Shown piece after piece: positions 24,101-32,800 of a stretch of 64,000 nt of DNA. The first letter of the stretch is position 1. The number at the start of each line of letters is the position of its first letter. The stretch covers positions 1 through 64,000 of the IMG/VR virus record IMGVR_UViG_3300035670_000169; one strand, written 5' to 3'. The translations under genes were made by a program, and so were the position numbers. Source of the DNA: a virus. The notes below the pieces were generated by a model. The model saw nothing but the letters and a program-made list of their open reading frames with translations, searched no databases and was not told where the DNA came from.

Positions 24101-25860
24101 TCTATGCTATTGGTAGTGACGAACAACGGATCAACTGCCTTTCTGTTGACTTGAGTCTTTGCTAGCTTTGCCTTCTCCACCTCCAGCTGAGCTAGTCTTC
24201 TGAGATCCATTGGATCCATATCCTTCATCATATCCACGCTAGCCATGGACTCCATAAATCTAGCTTGAAGTCTTTTGGTGTCAACCAAATCTGCCAACTC
24301 CTTATCCTCCCCGAACTCAAGATTCAGCTTGGCAACGTTCTCTGGGGCGAGGTTCTCCACCATCTCCACCATCACCTCCCTGTCCACAGGGTTTCCGTTG
24401 ACTTTATATGGGTTGTTCTTATCTGTAGATGGGTTATTAGGTGTTCTGACAGACCCGTCTATATTGGCTCTTCTAGATCTTATGAGTTCAGACACACCAG
24501 CCACAATCCCCTCACCAGGTCCCCCAATCATCTCCAATGCAATTTCTTTTGGGGATATCTCCTGATCGGCAGAAAGCTGTGCAGCGAATTCCCCAGCCCC
24601 TTCACCAACGGTTCCTATACCTGCCGCCCCAATTCCAGACACTAGCGGGGAGACCCCTTTCGCCATCGCCGAGGCAACAAATGAAGCACCGAAGAGAGAA
24701 GTAAAGCCAGAAGCCAGACCGATAGCCATACCCCTGTTAGAAGCCTTATCATAGATCTCTGCGTAAAGGTTTGGGTCATTGAGTACTCTTGATATGTTTT
24801 CACTTGTGGGCTCGAGGTTCATCTCCTGAAGCGTCTCTGTGAGGAACTGTGAGAACGAAAAGCCCTTGTCGAGTACCCCAGCAGCCAGTGACGTTGCAAT
24901 TGGAATAGATTCGACCAAGCCAACACCAGCACCAGGTATAGCAGGAATACCTCCAGCCAAAGCACCTATACCAGCACCTACCCCCGCCCCAGCAGCAAGA
25001 GTGCCCCCAGCAGCTTTCATGCTTTCTTTATTGAACAACAGGGATGCCATCTGCGCTGAGTACAACGGAGCAGCAGTAGGGTGGTGGATCAGGCCCCTGA
25101 GTATCCCAAATGCAGAGTCTCCTTCAGAGTCAACTATATCCAAGAAGTTGCTCACCTCCTCTGACTCCCCATACAGATCTACAAATCTCTCCCTCCTCTT
25201 TGCTGCCTCCAAGTAGTTCTGAACTTCCTCACCATTGGGGTCTACAGCCCCCCTTTCTTTGGCCTTCATCAAATCAAACGAAGCTGACACAGCATCGTTG
25301 TTGACAAGACCATAAGACAGTTCCCTTGCAAGGTCGTCGATGTAGTCACCTACCACGGGCAGGTTTGCTGCAAGTATGGCTGCCCCAGCCAGAGCAGGGT
25401 TGTTAATGTTTTGAGCAGCCACAAGTGGGAGGAAGTCTCTCTCCACCTTACCACCACTGCTTACCTTACCGAGCTGTGCGTCTCTCCACTGACGTTCAGA
25501 ATATCCAGCTATCCTTGTTGCATCTGGCATAGACACGTTACGGAGGAACAGCTCATCCTTTGGGGACAACTCAACCTGAACATCCGCATTTAAAGACCTT
25601 TGCAAAGAATCTTGCAAATCTCTTGGTGAAGCCTGTAGAGTAGTCGGCTCTTGAGTGATTTTTTTTTTTGATGGGGGAAAGTACTCGTCCCTAAACTGAT
25701 CAGCTGTTATCGTTGTCATCCCATTGGATGCAAGATATCCGTGGAGTCTGTTCAGTCTTTCCTGATCCTCAGAATACAACCTGTAGAACTCATCTTTCGG
25801 GAGAGAAGTATTTCCGTTTTCATACAAATACTTATACAGTCTTTCAAACTTATCGTTCAT
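18166..25860 (-). CDS. giant polyvalent virion protein, 2564 aa, with HExxH domain
   Basis: This is the largest gene here. The N-terminus has two short repeats of the type YEN-GNTSLPKDEFYRLY and ASN-GMTTITADQFRDEY. Residues about 250-340 are Gly/Ala-rich and hydrophobic (AGAGVGAGIGALAGG), able to enter membranes. A metallopeptidase-like HEMAHIFEDSLTTAERQ lies near residue 1546. Around residues 1995-2015 there is ITTQNPAFFVPNYARDFEQAI, which fits large polyvalent protein domain 38 (LPD38). Such proteins are thought to be ejected with DNA. No RNA-polymerase motif was noticed. It ends inside the holin gene. Precise roles are inference. Confidence 0.75.
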   Translation of the reverse strand: MNDKFERLYKYLYENGNTSLPKDEFYRLYSEDQERLNRLHGYLASNGMTTITADQFRDEYFPPSKKKITQEPTTLQASPRDLQDSLQRSLNADVQVELSPKDELFLRNVSMPDATRIAGYSERQWRDAQLGKVSSGGKVERDFLPLVAAQNINNPALAGAAILAANLPVVGDYIDDLARELSYGLVNNDAVSASFDLMKAKERGAVDPNGEEVQNYLEAAKRRERFVDLYGESEEVSNFLDIVDSEGDSAFGILRGLIHHPTAAPLYSAQMASLLFNKESMKAAGGTLAAGAGVGAGIGALAGGIPAIPGAGVGLVESIPIATSLAAGVLDKGFSFSQFLTETLQEMNLEPTSENISRVLNDPNLYAEIYDKASNRGMAIGLASGFTSLFGASFVASAMAKGVSPLVSGIGAAGIGTVGEGAGEFAAQLSADQEISPKEIALEMIGGPGEGIVAGVSELIRSRRANIDGSVRTPNNPSTDKNNPYKVNGNPVDREVMVEMVENLAPENVAKLNLEFGEDKELADLVDTKRLQARFMESMASVDMMKDMDPMDLRRLAQLEVEKAKLAKTQVNRKAVDPLFVTTNSIEQKQIEEIDSEIELILNKYYKSQEEKLSVSSVPQEVATEPASVTVREALNQNRVAVLNSFGTTRLSESVTGALYVDGQSLVLEADNKIYELGSIAEVMDKPLSEVGLSLQKPTVEIDATGAFNIDNKKYAVQEQLPNLGIEYNQEGLPYRVSLMDVENGSPVMFEGQRAVDIAYQALLMKAQSPEQAARVDEVLNSEEFQNEYERNIQQRDLNARTKAREVVPASQRKADTLPKANKLYRNLRVENKPTTSRFNKIAQRLIFSRNPEETAKALFQYDELIYNGATAPEYVTRVYNSVLKDLQDKGYTYDGVRIGMDYTPDMDVEVKELPSNNIPTGKSVITAVIEPELVKDGEKVKKAKAIVHTGVGNKGSKKSMIVEDDVFTAQNKTQLQKVMREVFGLGDAEAKATAAIIHRMISNKAKREGISVQDMYNKISWTAREDKLNMVVNDDATLFQSNLTLPSGITISYDKNTEKFAQLEEDGFITRDRSILDFSGNVVLHQPDDMGSLDITDENQVTIVNGKGGMFFAVRDHDFGYVWAAGDKRSADKLASMINESATTSPDANGKMVLTSGGRTKNLSNYLSSMGIIETLIYWGNSKSFNISLDNITTMVNDAAISFRENLVKKLSDPKIEIEDKEAIQAALDGFEVAIDTDIETTRTVLREALRPPLSFAARREFIDVLFRNINKTVKDRDSVNQIIGFFRDGMDNPYFKTKYQGENRKDFSVPLSALEDGFAWMLAEPYIRDISRNNQGTGYVYSVVEVVRPQGMDAKAPLVRVLRNDVHESYPYVISTVSDDVKVRLHILKDNMYWQDSIGDPVTKELLYSKEDPFNASELNKLNAIQKDFEEKRRKRGLTKEQKKRQEYLKKASRLFPPSIGLSTTTMPIVESVKAQYDAVKNGQEISVPTLLENLSAVETDNRTTVTDVSGNPVFFQNRRAAVVMKESKYIVYALTDPDVSSPIHEMAHIFEDSLTTAERQQVLDWAGHSEWTVETSEMFASGAEKYIYEGVTADPKLKSIFEKFREWLELIYMGIKGSPLELELNDNMRDIYERIFNESNVDNVTHEYGSETDVVQDKVLNQGVSSRQEFIPRERTPVQESVLVFRKVIQSSMARVLDIQSQITEQRQGKLPLEQDFRMFRDLMPQRVNYRQDRIYDMLKDYSAKLLKSGITNEDVHAYMYLAHADERDALVLSRDGREFGSGLTSERRAELASMIQGKEDKIKPFADMLYGLLAETRSNIVSYGLETKESVDAWTNMFQNYVPLDGIASDEKNTIVSAYPRGGSGLAVKGKMFSRIKGRKSEVSNVPANIFNLALSTIARGEKNKVMNSLAAMVQNNPAKDFWKVIPYGEFNTLNSEGKKGAVEFRFKGNKYYVHFKGDNAQSHARALQKMDVAKVDRFSRLMASLTINIMRKTITTQNPAFFVPNYARDFEQAIIFAINEQETSGGYIFGSKFSPLQFAKTVSETAYKLFTTRRPGDRQDAFGQHYLDYMSLGGKSGFSSFKELKDVIDEINKLSSTSTLMKAKRVGDKVYELTLGVIEEVNSRFEDTIRLATYISAVEAGAPKDKAAQLAKNVTVNFNEHGDMGHVLGSHYIFFNAAVQGAANTFRMLTQLKPAKKPNGDSRAWHERISSGQKSLMALTTLGFFATLYNMNMSDEDDAGVEEYSQVDDFYKIRNFILMKGQDRIQMPLAYGLSPFYNLGVAMAEGSLGLRSEADAAAFWAESLLAGFSPFSVTTSETFEGTVAKTFAPTWAKPGLENMLNENYLGEKYLRERMPNDYTPESEMSYRSPKWMQETFRSLNSITGGSAERSGVVDVNPDRLWHWFEAYYGGLGRFVDKSYTAVRKGYNNVMADEAVEITPYDIPIISSVYGKKAMTWHPRKYRERKLEIKQLVAEYEDPEARQPDPTKQRYKNIMGLDQAIKEVDSRLRDLRAQERAIRNSNTMTYAKKQNELFRIREEMFKVTLLFNKYYNETRGTEED

Positions 25861-27314
25861 TAGTCAAATAGTTCTTTTTTTTGTGACTGAGTACCAAGAG
25901 ATGATTGCACCTGAGACATCTTAACCCCGTATATGTTCAAGAAGGCGTTGTCTATGTTCCTTATCTTATCTGTATCTGCGGCTGGTATAACTATCTCTTC
26001 TGGAAGGACAACCTCAGAATTTGATGAGATAGAATTCTTGAGCACCACGTCTCCGTTAGATCTGTATATTATTGTTGCTGGGCGAACATATACTGGCTTA
26101 GTTGACTTAACAGTGCCCCCCATGTATCCTTGACTAGAAACCTCAGAGTTGACATATTTGGAAACATCTATGCCTTCTGTCCCAGAAAGACCCGTAACCA
26201 TTTCTGGCACGTTGTATATAGTCTCTGTGATTGCCTCTGCTTGAATTTTCTTTTCTTGCAAAGGATCAGCTGTAAACGATGTAACAAGTTCAAGCGGTGC
26301 ACCTGGTATTGTGCGCTGCTCTATGTTTCTGAGCAAGTTGTTAAAATTCAGTTGTTGCTGGCTTGGATTTATGCGTGTAGCAGTTGTTGTAACCTTTGCC
26401 TTTGTTTGTATGTACCTCAATGCCTCATCGACGTAATAGGGTATAGGGGCAATTGCTGGATCTGTTTCTGTTGCTGGCATCTCCACCCTTCCACTTAAAT
26501 CAAAAATGTTTCTGGCTGATTGGATAAGCATCCCATCCCCATTTGTTTCATCAAGTTGAAGTTTCTGGGTCATTCCCATCCTAATTCTTTCAATCAGTTT
26601 ATTTCCAGTAACACCCCCTTCTATAAGGTCATCAACTGTCTTTGAATACAGTTGAGCAAACTCTTCTGGTGAGATGTCCCCCCTCTTCTCTAGGGCTGGC
26701 ATATAGACCGATGTGTCCCCTATGTGTGGATGCATAAGAACATCACCAGACACAACATTCCCTTCTTGATCTTTGATCTCAGCTCCATCCATCCCAACAA
26801 ACTGCCCAACAATAGACATCGAGTTTACGTCTGCCCGTGGATTCATCGTACCGATCCCAAAGTAGTAGTTGTCTTTCCTAGATAGATCCTCTGGGGTGTC
26901 AAGCACCTTTACTGTCTTGTCTAACCAAAGCCCAGGGTTACTAACTATTTTAGATGCCTGCACAAGAGAAGGTTTTCTCTGCTGGAAGTGGGTGTCTAGC
27001 CCAGAGTGAATACCAGACAGCTTTGACACATCTGCCAAAAACTCTTGAATGTTAGTGTACTTAGCCCCTGCAAGTTTCTCTGATACGTGAGACTGCAACT
27101 TCCCAAACTCAGCAATATATTGAGGGTTCCATCCGTCTAATTTAAACCCATATACTTTTTCTAGCTGCTTGTACTGGAATGCGTTGTTGCGTTCCTGCTG
27201 CTCGATTCTTTGAGAAAGAGATTCTTTTTGCTGCTGTCGGATTAGAGAAACTTGTTGACTAAGCCTGTCGGCTATAGACTCCCTTACTGGTATTTCCGCT
27301 ACGAATTGTCCCAC
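25860..27314 (-). CDS. putative internal virion protein, 484 aa
   Basis: The N-terminal 120 residues are Gln/Glu-rich and likely coiled coil (DRLSQQVSLIRQQQKESLSQRIEQQERNN). The rest is mixed alpha/beta with PVYVRPATIIYRSNGDVVLKNS near the end. It lies between two likely internal proteins and its stop overlaps the start region of the 2564-residue gene. By position it could be a T7 gp15-type ejection protein. No domain was recognised. Confidence 0.6.
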   Translation of the reverse strand: MGQFVAEIPVRESIADRLSQQVSLIRQQQKESLSQRIEQQERNNAFQYKQLEKVYGFKLDGWNPQYIAEFGKLQSHVSEKLAGAKYTNIQEFLADVSKLSGIHSGLDTHFQQRKPSLVQASKIVSNPGLWLDKTVKVLDTPEDLSRKDNYYFGIGTMNPRADVNSMSIVGQFVGMDGAEIKDQEGNVVSGDVLMHPHIGDTSVYMPALEKRGDISPEEFAQLYSKTVDDLIEGGVTGNKLIERIRMGMTQKLQLDETNGDGMLIQSARNIFDLSGRVEMPATETDPAIAPIPYYVDEALRYIQTKAKVTTTATRINPSQQQLNFNNLLRNIEQRTIPGAPLELVTSFTADPLQEKKIQAEAITETIYNVPEMVTGLSGTEGIDVSKYVNSEVSSQGYMGGTVKSTKPVYVRPATIIYRSNGDVVLKNSISSNSEVVLPEEIVIPAADTDKIRNIDNAFLNIYGVKMSQVQSSLGTQSQKKELFD

Positions 27315-27325
27315 GTTGTTTTGTT

Positions 27326-28336
27326 TTAGTCCTGAAATTGTGGTTGAGAGAAGACACCTCGAACTGCTTTATAGAGCATCATCAGATCGTCCATAGACAC
27401 CTTCTTCTTGGACCCCTGTTTCTCCTTTATCATTTCGTATGCGTCCTCTATTGCGTCAGATTGTTCTGGGTTGAGTATATATTCACCCCCAGTCATCTCA
27501 CCGATCTTCGTCCCGTCCTTCATGATGTCTATAGGGTTCTTCTTGTGGCTAAACTCCCCTGGGGTCTTCATAACGCCACCATCGTTAAAGCCAGGCATAA
27601 AGGCTGATGTCCCAACATTTATCACACCAGCACCGATATCACCCCACGCTTGCGCTTTAGATGCCCTGAGGTTCTCTATGTTTTGGGTTGCCATACGTTC
27701 AGCATCTAATGCCCTATTAAACATTTGCATTCCAAGGCCTCTCCTCATACCTATGTTTTCATCTAAAGCTGCTTGTTCAGCCTGAGCCAGCATCCCTTTA
27801 GAAGCAAGTTCTCTTTGAAGATCAGCCTGCTGCATTTGCATCCTCCCTGCCGCTTCGTTCCTCTGTATACTTGATATAGACCCAGCAAGCGCACGAGGGT
27901 CTGCCGACAAGGCTCTCATGGCCCCAGCAGAAGCCTCCTGCAATGCTGTTGTGTCTGATTTACGTAGCCCAGCTTGAGCAAGGTCTCTAGTTGCCTGAGC
28001 TACCCTTGAATCATATAAGCCTGAATGAAGTGCTGACGTAAAAGCCTGTTGACGGTCTCGGGCTTGCTTTTGTTCAGTCTCTTGTCTTTTTATTGCCTTG
28101 TTAGCGTATATAAGATCTGCTATACCCCCAGCAATACTGGCCAATCCTTGACCAGCCCCACCTCCTGGGGCATATCCAGGGACTGGTTGACCAAACATAT
28201 TTGTTCCACCACCAGTTGGGTTATATCCAGTCATAAAACTGAACCAATTAAATGGATTGCCTCCCGTAGCGCCTGCCGCACCTCCCGTAGAGCCCGTAGC
28301 GTCAGCCGTCCCTCCGTTGCTGTATTTTTTAATCAT
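27326..28336 (-). CDS. putative internal virion protein with Gly-rich N-terminus
   Basis: The 336-residue protein starts MIKKYSNGGTADATGSTGGAAG, then a Gly-rich region and a long Ala/Gln/Arg-rich helix (KAIKRQETEQKQARDRQQAF to LRASKAQAWGDI). Its C-terminus has GGVMKTPGEFSHKKNPIDIM and EMTGGEYILNPEQSDAIEDA, segments often seen in Bacteroidota phage structural proteins. The KKY-x-x-GG start is shared with the 62460-62711 product. Its size and helical makeup recall T7 gp14-type ejection proteins. A TAACTTTG box lies 14 bp upstream. Confidence 0.65.
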   Translation of the reverse strand: MIKKYSNGGTADATGSTGGAAGATGGNPFNWFSFMTGYNPTGGGTNMFGQPVPGYAPGGGAGQGLASIAGGIADLIYANKAIKRQETEQKQARDRQQAFTSALHSGLYDSRVAQATRDLAQAGLRKSDTTALQEASAGAMRALSADPRALAGSISSIQRNEAAGRMQMQQADLQRELASKGMLAQAEQAALDENIGMRRGLGMQMFNRALDAERMATQNIENLRASKAQAWGDIGAGVINVGTSAFMPGFNDGGVMKTPGEFSHKKNPIDIMKDGTKIGEMTGGEYILNPEQSDAIEDAYEMIKEKQGSKKKVSMDDLMMLYKAVRGVFSQPQFQD

Positions 28337-28350
28337 TAGATTATTTTCTA

Positions 28351-28358
28351 CAAAGTTA
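28351..28358 (-). promoter_or_regulatory. possible late promoter -7 box (TAACTTTG)
   Basis: On the minus strand TAACTTTG lies 14 bp before the ATG at 28336. A TTG lies only 12 bp further upstream, not at the usual 20, so this is at best a non-canonical promoter. Confidence 0.35.
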
Positions 28359-28364
28359 TCATAT

Positions 28365-29321
28365 TTAACCCAAGCTGGAGTCTAGTTTAGATTGTGCGTA
28401 ATCTACGTTGATACAGTACAGCTCAAATGGTTTGGTCTTCGACTCCTCTTTAGAGGATAGGAATATAGCAGCGTACTTTCCACGCAAGCTATCCCCGTGT
28501 GTCTCAGCATTTGATATTATAAATATAGGTCTGTTTATATCAAAGAATGCATCCAGTTCCTCCAACATCGTTTGGTTTGCTGGGGTCCCGTCTATCTTGA
28601 TCTTTACGCTATATATAGGTCCAGAACCACTTATGCTCTCTATATACAATTTAGATGCATCATACGCAGTATTCTTGTTGGCATACTGTATTTGAGCCAC
28701 GTTTACGTTGGGTAAAAATGCAAGCTGGTTCTGATCTCCTGTAGATACATATAGTCTGTTCTGTGGCCCAGTCTGAACCATCCCAGTAGGAAATATCATC
28801 TGCACCGTAAACCCAGTTATCAATGTCCCAATGAGCTCTGGCTGGAAGTATGTAGATATTCTGTTGCCAGTATATCTGATATTTCTAGTGGAGTTTCTTT
28901 TGCTAGATCCTATTGAGGCATACAAATTCCCCTCTCTTCTCGTAAAGTTCTTTACGTGAGAAGACTGTATCTCTTCTAAATCCTCCGCATTGGTGATCAC
29001 ATTAGCAAAGAAAGCATTGGGGTCACTGTTGTTTACCTCCAGTGATATAGAATTAAATGCCTTCTCTTTAGATGGATTTTCGTTAGAGACAACAACTATC
29101 TGGCTTGCCGTAGACACATCGTAGAATGTATTCATCTGTGGGTTTACGTTGTGGACCCAGCACACATTACTTCTAGCCCCAGATTGCAGAATAGATTCTG
29201 GTGTTTGCTCTCTCTTGTTTAGAGAAACAAAAATGTTATCTATAGATGCATAGCAGTCTGGCTCAAACGAGTATCTCGTTGTGAAATAGTTATCTGTTGT
29301 AGAGAATGCAAATGTCTTCAT
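28365..29321 (-). CDS. hypothetical structural protein, 318 aa
   Basis: The protein (MKTFAFSTTDNYFTTRYSFEPDCYASIDNIFVSLNK) is beta-rich with few charged runs. It lies directly after the tail nozzle and a 175-residue gene, whose stop overlaps its ATG. The fragment DNYFTTRYSFEPDCYASID suggests a virion component that co-occurs with nozzle genes in podovirus-like Bacteroidota phages. The function was not recognised. It could be a tail cap, stabiliser or receptor-binding part. Confidence 0.65.
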   Translation of the reverse strand: MKTFAFSTTDNYFTTRYSFEPDCYASIDNIFVSLNKREQTPESILQSGARSNVCWVHNVNPQMNTFYDVSTASQIVVVSNENPSKEKAFNSISLEVNNSDPNAFFANVITNAEDLEEIQSSHVKNFTRREGNLYASIGSSKRNSTRNIRYTGNRISTYFQPELIGTLITGFTVQMIFPTGMVQTGPQNRLYVSTGDQNQLAFLPNVNVAQIQYANKNTAYDASKLYIESISGSGPIYSVKIKIDGTPANQTMLEELDAFFDINRPIFIISNAETHGDSLRGKYAAIFLSSKEESKTKPFELYCINVDYAQSKLDSSLG

Positions 29322-29848
29322 TATATCAAGTTTTCATCACCCCATTGATCAGATCTAGAGGGAGGGTACATTACACCAAATTTACTTAATAGGTTAAGGT
29401 AGTCATCTATGCCTATCCAATAATCCACAGCATTGTTAATGCACACCATGTTTATCTTAGCTAAAAGATCATCATCAACATTCTCATTCCAGAAAAGAAG
29501 CCTGTTGTAAAAACTAGATATCTTTTCTTCGCTAAAAGAAACAACATTTAAAAACTGATTTTCTCTAGTTGAGTTGTTGCTTATCCCCTTTTCTGTTTGA
29601 GCTGGTATTTGAATCAATACAGTATAAGAGTTTTGGTATGCAATAAGTTCTTGAATTCCAGATATCAATCCGTTCATTGTATCAATTATCTGGTTTTGCT
29701 CAACAGTCGAGCCAGATGGAGGCGTTATAGAAATACTACCAACTGGCTGTGCAGCCAAGAAATCAAGCAAGTCGTTCACATTAGACGGGACGCTTGGTGC
29801 AGTAGACGGCTGCTGGGCTAAGTATTCAAGTAATTCAGCTACTGTCAT
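29321..29848 (-). CDS. hypothetical protein with repeated short N-terminal motif, 175 aa
   Basis: The N-terminus carries two near-repeats, ELLEYLAQQPSTAPSVPS and DLLDFLAAQPVGSISI. A similar NLLDFLSGY ends the neighbouring nozzle protein, so these may be matching interaction segments. The remainder is helical (QIIDTMNGLISGIQELIAYQNSYTV). It overlaps the nozzle gene as ATGA and its stop overlaps the next ATG. It probably attaches to the nozzle protein. Confidence 0.6.
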   Translation of the reverse strand: MTVAELLEYLAQQPSTAPSVPSNVNDLLDFLAAQPVGSISITPPSGSTVEQNQIIDTMNGLISGIQELIAYQNSYTVLIQIPAQTEKGISNNSTRENQFLNVVSFSEEKISSFYNRLLFWNENVDDDLLAKINMVCINNAVDYWIGIDDYLNLLSKFGVMYPPSRSDQWGDENLI

Positions 29849-32800
29849 GGCGTATATCCAGATAGGAAGTCTAGTAAATTTGTAACTGCCTCTGGATCAC
29901 TTGTGGATATTGAAGCGCCAGTTGCAGTAATCAACGATTCAGGAGGTCCTGACAAGCCAGCAAGATACAATAAATAATCAGAAACATTTACATCAACAAG
30001 CGGAGCCACTTGAGTTGTTGAATTTACATAGACCTGATTTAACAGCAATACTTTTTCAACTAATGCTTCTAGTTGCTGTGTTAAGGCTGGGCCACTGGGT
30101 TTGGATGGTGGTATTAAAAAGTTCTGATTTATATCAGTTTCATAGTAGGCGAAGAATTTATTGAAGTCGTCCACGTCTATCGTGCCATCATCATCAAAAT
30201 CATAGAGGTTGAACGCTTGGTGAAGGTTCAATGGTTTTGATTTTGTAAAATTGAACAATGCCTTTAAATCAGATAGCTTCAATCCATTATATTCAATAAA
30301 CTTTTCTATAGTGTTTATAACGACTGTGTTTGTGGGTACAAACGGATTCCCACCACCAACAACGTTTACCCCAGAGTTGCCACCAGCCGTTCCAACTTCA
30401 CCACCACCAACCGCCGCTTGGCCACCCTGTCCATTACCCCCAGCTGTCCCAACATCCCCACCACCAACAGCAACCTGTCCATCACCACCTTCAGAAAGCG
30501 TTGGGAATGAAACATTAAAGCACAAATACGCTCCTTTGTCAGAATATGGGTAGTTGGCATTTGGATCATAGTTGCTGTATGATGGATCCATACAGCCCCT
30601 AAATACTTTTTGGTCTATGCATACTGGTCCTATTGCAAACGGGGCCCCTGGCGCAGTCCCAAAGTTTGTTCCTGGGTGAAAGTCTGTACAGTTGTTATTG
30701 CAGTCGTATGGGTACTCTGCATATACGCATGAGTTATCGTCAGCGTTTGCAAGTGAATTATAGTTACATGCGTCAGGATCAGTGCACCCGTAGATTGGCG
30801 GATCTCTATCGTCACAGATATCATCTCCGTCTATGTCATCAATGCATTTCCCATCACAATCTCTCCCAGGTATTGGGAACTTGCATGTCCCATCATCAAT
30901 CTTTGCATCAGGATCATAGTTGCAAGCATTTATATTCTTACACCCTTTCTTGGGTGCATCGATAGAATCTACAACTACTCCAGGAGCACCAGTATTTCTT
31001 GTTGGATCAACGTCTATTCTTTTTACTGTAAACACATACTCCTCGTTGAGTGGATCATACCCACCGATAACTTTGATGTCAGCCTTGGATACAAGGGATG
31101 ATGTGTTTAGAATAGAATTAAACATCTCCCTCAGATAGGAGGACATTCCAGTAGATGACACGTCTTCAATCCCCGTAGACGTTAGCTTAAAGACCTTTGC
31201 CGTTGACTTGTGCACAAAGTAAACAGTCCCGTCTACATCAACAACTGACTCAGGATTGTTATCACATCCAGCTCTTCCAGCATAGAATTTGCTTGTACCA
31301 AGAACTTCTGTGGATGACACAAGGAACTCGCTATTTGCATTGTCACTCAAAAGGTTTCTAAGCACAGGTGAGTAGCTAACCTTGTCCTCCTGAATGACCA
31401 GTATAGAATCACCCCTGTCAATCATAAAGTTAATTGATCCGTATACCTCTGGTATGTCCTTGTAGTTTAACAGAGAGTAATTAAACGAGGAGTATTTGGG
31501 TCTGGTGGTAGACACAGCAGACTGGTCAGAATACGTTATGCTAGATTCGTTTCTTGTTTCCTTTGCATTCTTCAACACGCTATTTGGCCTACCTGTACCA
31601 ATAGAGTCAGCCCTAACAAGATCTGTAAATGTTTTTGATTCTAGATAGTAGTTTTTAAAGTTTGACTTTGAAGTATTGCTACCACCAGTACCTAATGTGT
31701 CTACAAGTATGTCTTGAAACAGAGAGTTTTGATATTCCCTGAAGTTGACAGCCACTTTTCTCCACCACACATCGCCTTCCGTAAGAAGCGTTGACTCTCC
31801 ATGAGTCAGTTGATTCCCTTGTGACAAAATTGGTTTTATAGGACCAATCTCGTAGTATATCTTCTGCTCTTGTTCGGATATCTTAGATGGTGTATAGATC
31901 TCTATGATGCAGTTGTTGCTCCATACATCTGTTCCGTTTTTTACTGAAGCAAAGTCAAACGGGCTTGCCGTTGGATTATTTTTTATGATCGCAAACTCCC
32001 CCATCTTGTTAAATGGAGGTGTTGTGCTTCCAGCGTGAAGTGGGTTATTTGAATCACCAATATTTACCACATCTACTATCTCGAAGTCATACTTGTTTGG
32101 ATATACAATCTGTTCGGACGTTGTCTTGTATGATATAACCCTGAGTCTATCCCCCTTCTTGAACTTGTATAGTTGCAAGCCTCCCTCAGGACTTCTAGCC
32201 CCAAAAGAACTGCTGTATGACACGATACTTGTCTGAAGATAGTTCAGCGAGATGTATATGTTTTGCTCTGTCTCAGTGTCACCAACACTTGTGAATGCGC
32301 CCCCAGCTGTATACTGAACAAAGTCTTGGATAGACGTTGATTTGGTATGTGCGAATTGATAGAATCTGGCCCATGGTGGTGGTGGACTGCTTACAGAAAT
32401 CTCTATGTCAACCTTTCCCTTTTGCTCCCCTTGAGGTCTTTCTTGACTTGAATACCCAGCAACATATACGCCGCCTATAGGATTCACAAACCCATGCCTG
32501 CCTCTTTCGTCATAATATATTACACCAAACTCATGAGATGATGCTGACTTAAATGATCTGTATTCGCTGTAGTCTTTTAGTGTGTCCCCAGAGAAAAGAG
32601 CATATATTGTTTCTATTTCAGAATACTTTATGTCGTCATTGTATTCTTGTTCTGATATATATCGAGAATTACTTAGCGGCGAGGGCAAAGTAAGGGGCAT
32701 AAACGTTGACTTTTCCTTACCACCAAACTGATTAAATCTAGCAATAGACACCAATGCCTCTGAGTCTTCAATGTGGTTAAACACGTCTCTAGGAACATGA

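Noticed and set aside
18203-25593. Many plus-strand frames of 60-145 codons antisense to the giant protein gene
   Set aside because: A single uninterrupted 2,564-codon frame with protein-like content explains the region. The antisense frames lack starts, junctions and recognisable domains.
30251-30553. Pro/Thr-rich plus-strand frame opposite the nozzle gene
   Set aside because: It is antisense to the Gly/Val repeat linker; repeats again hold open the opposite frame.
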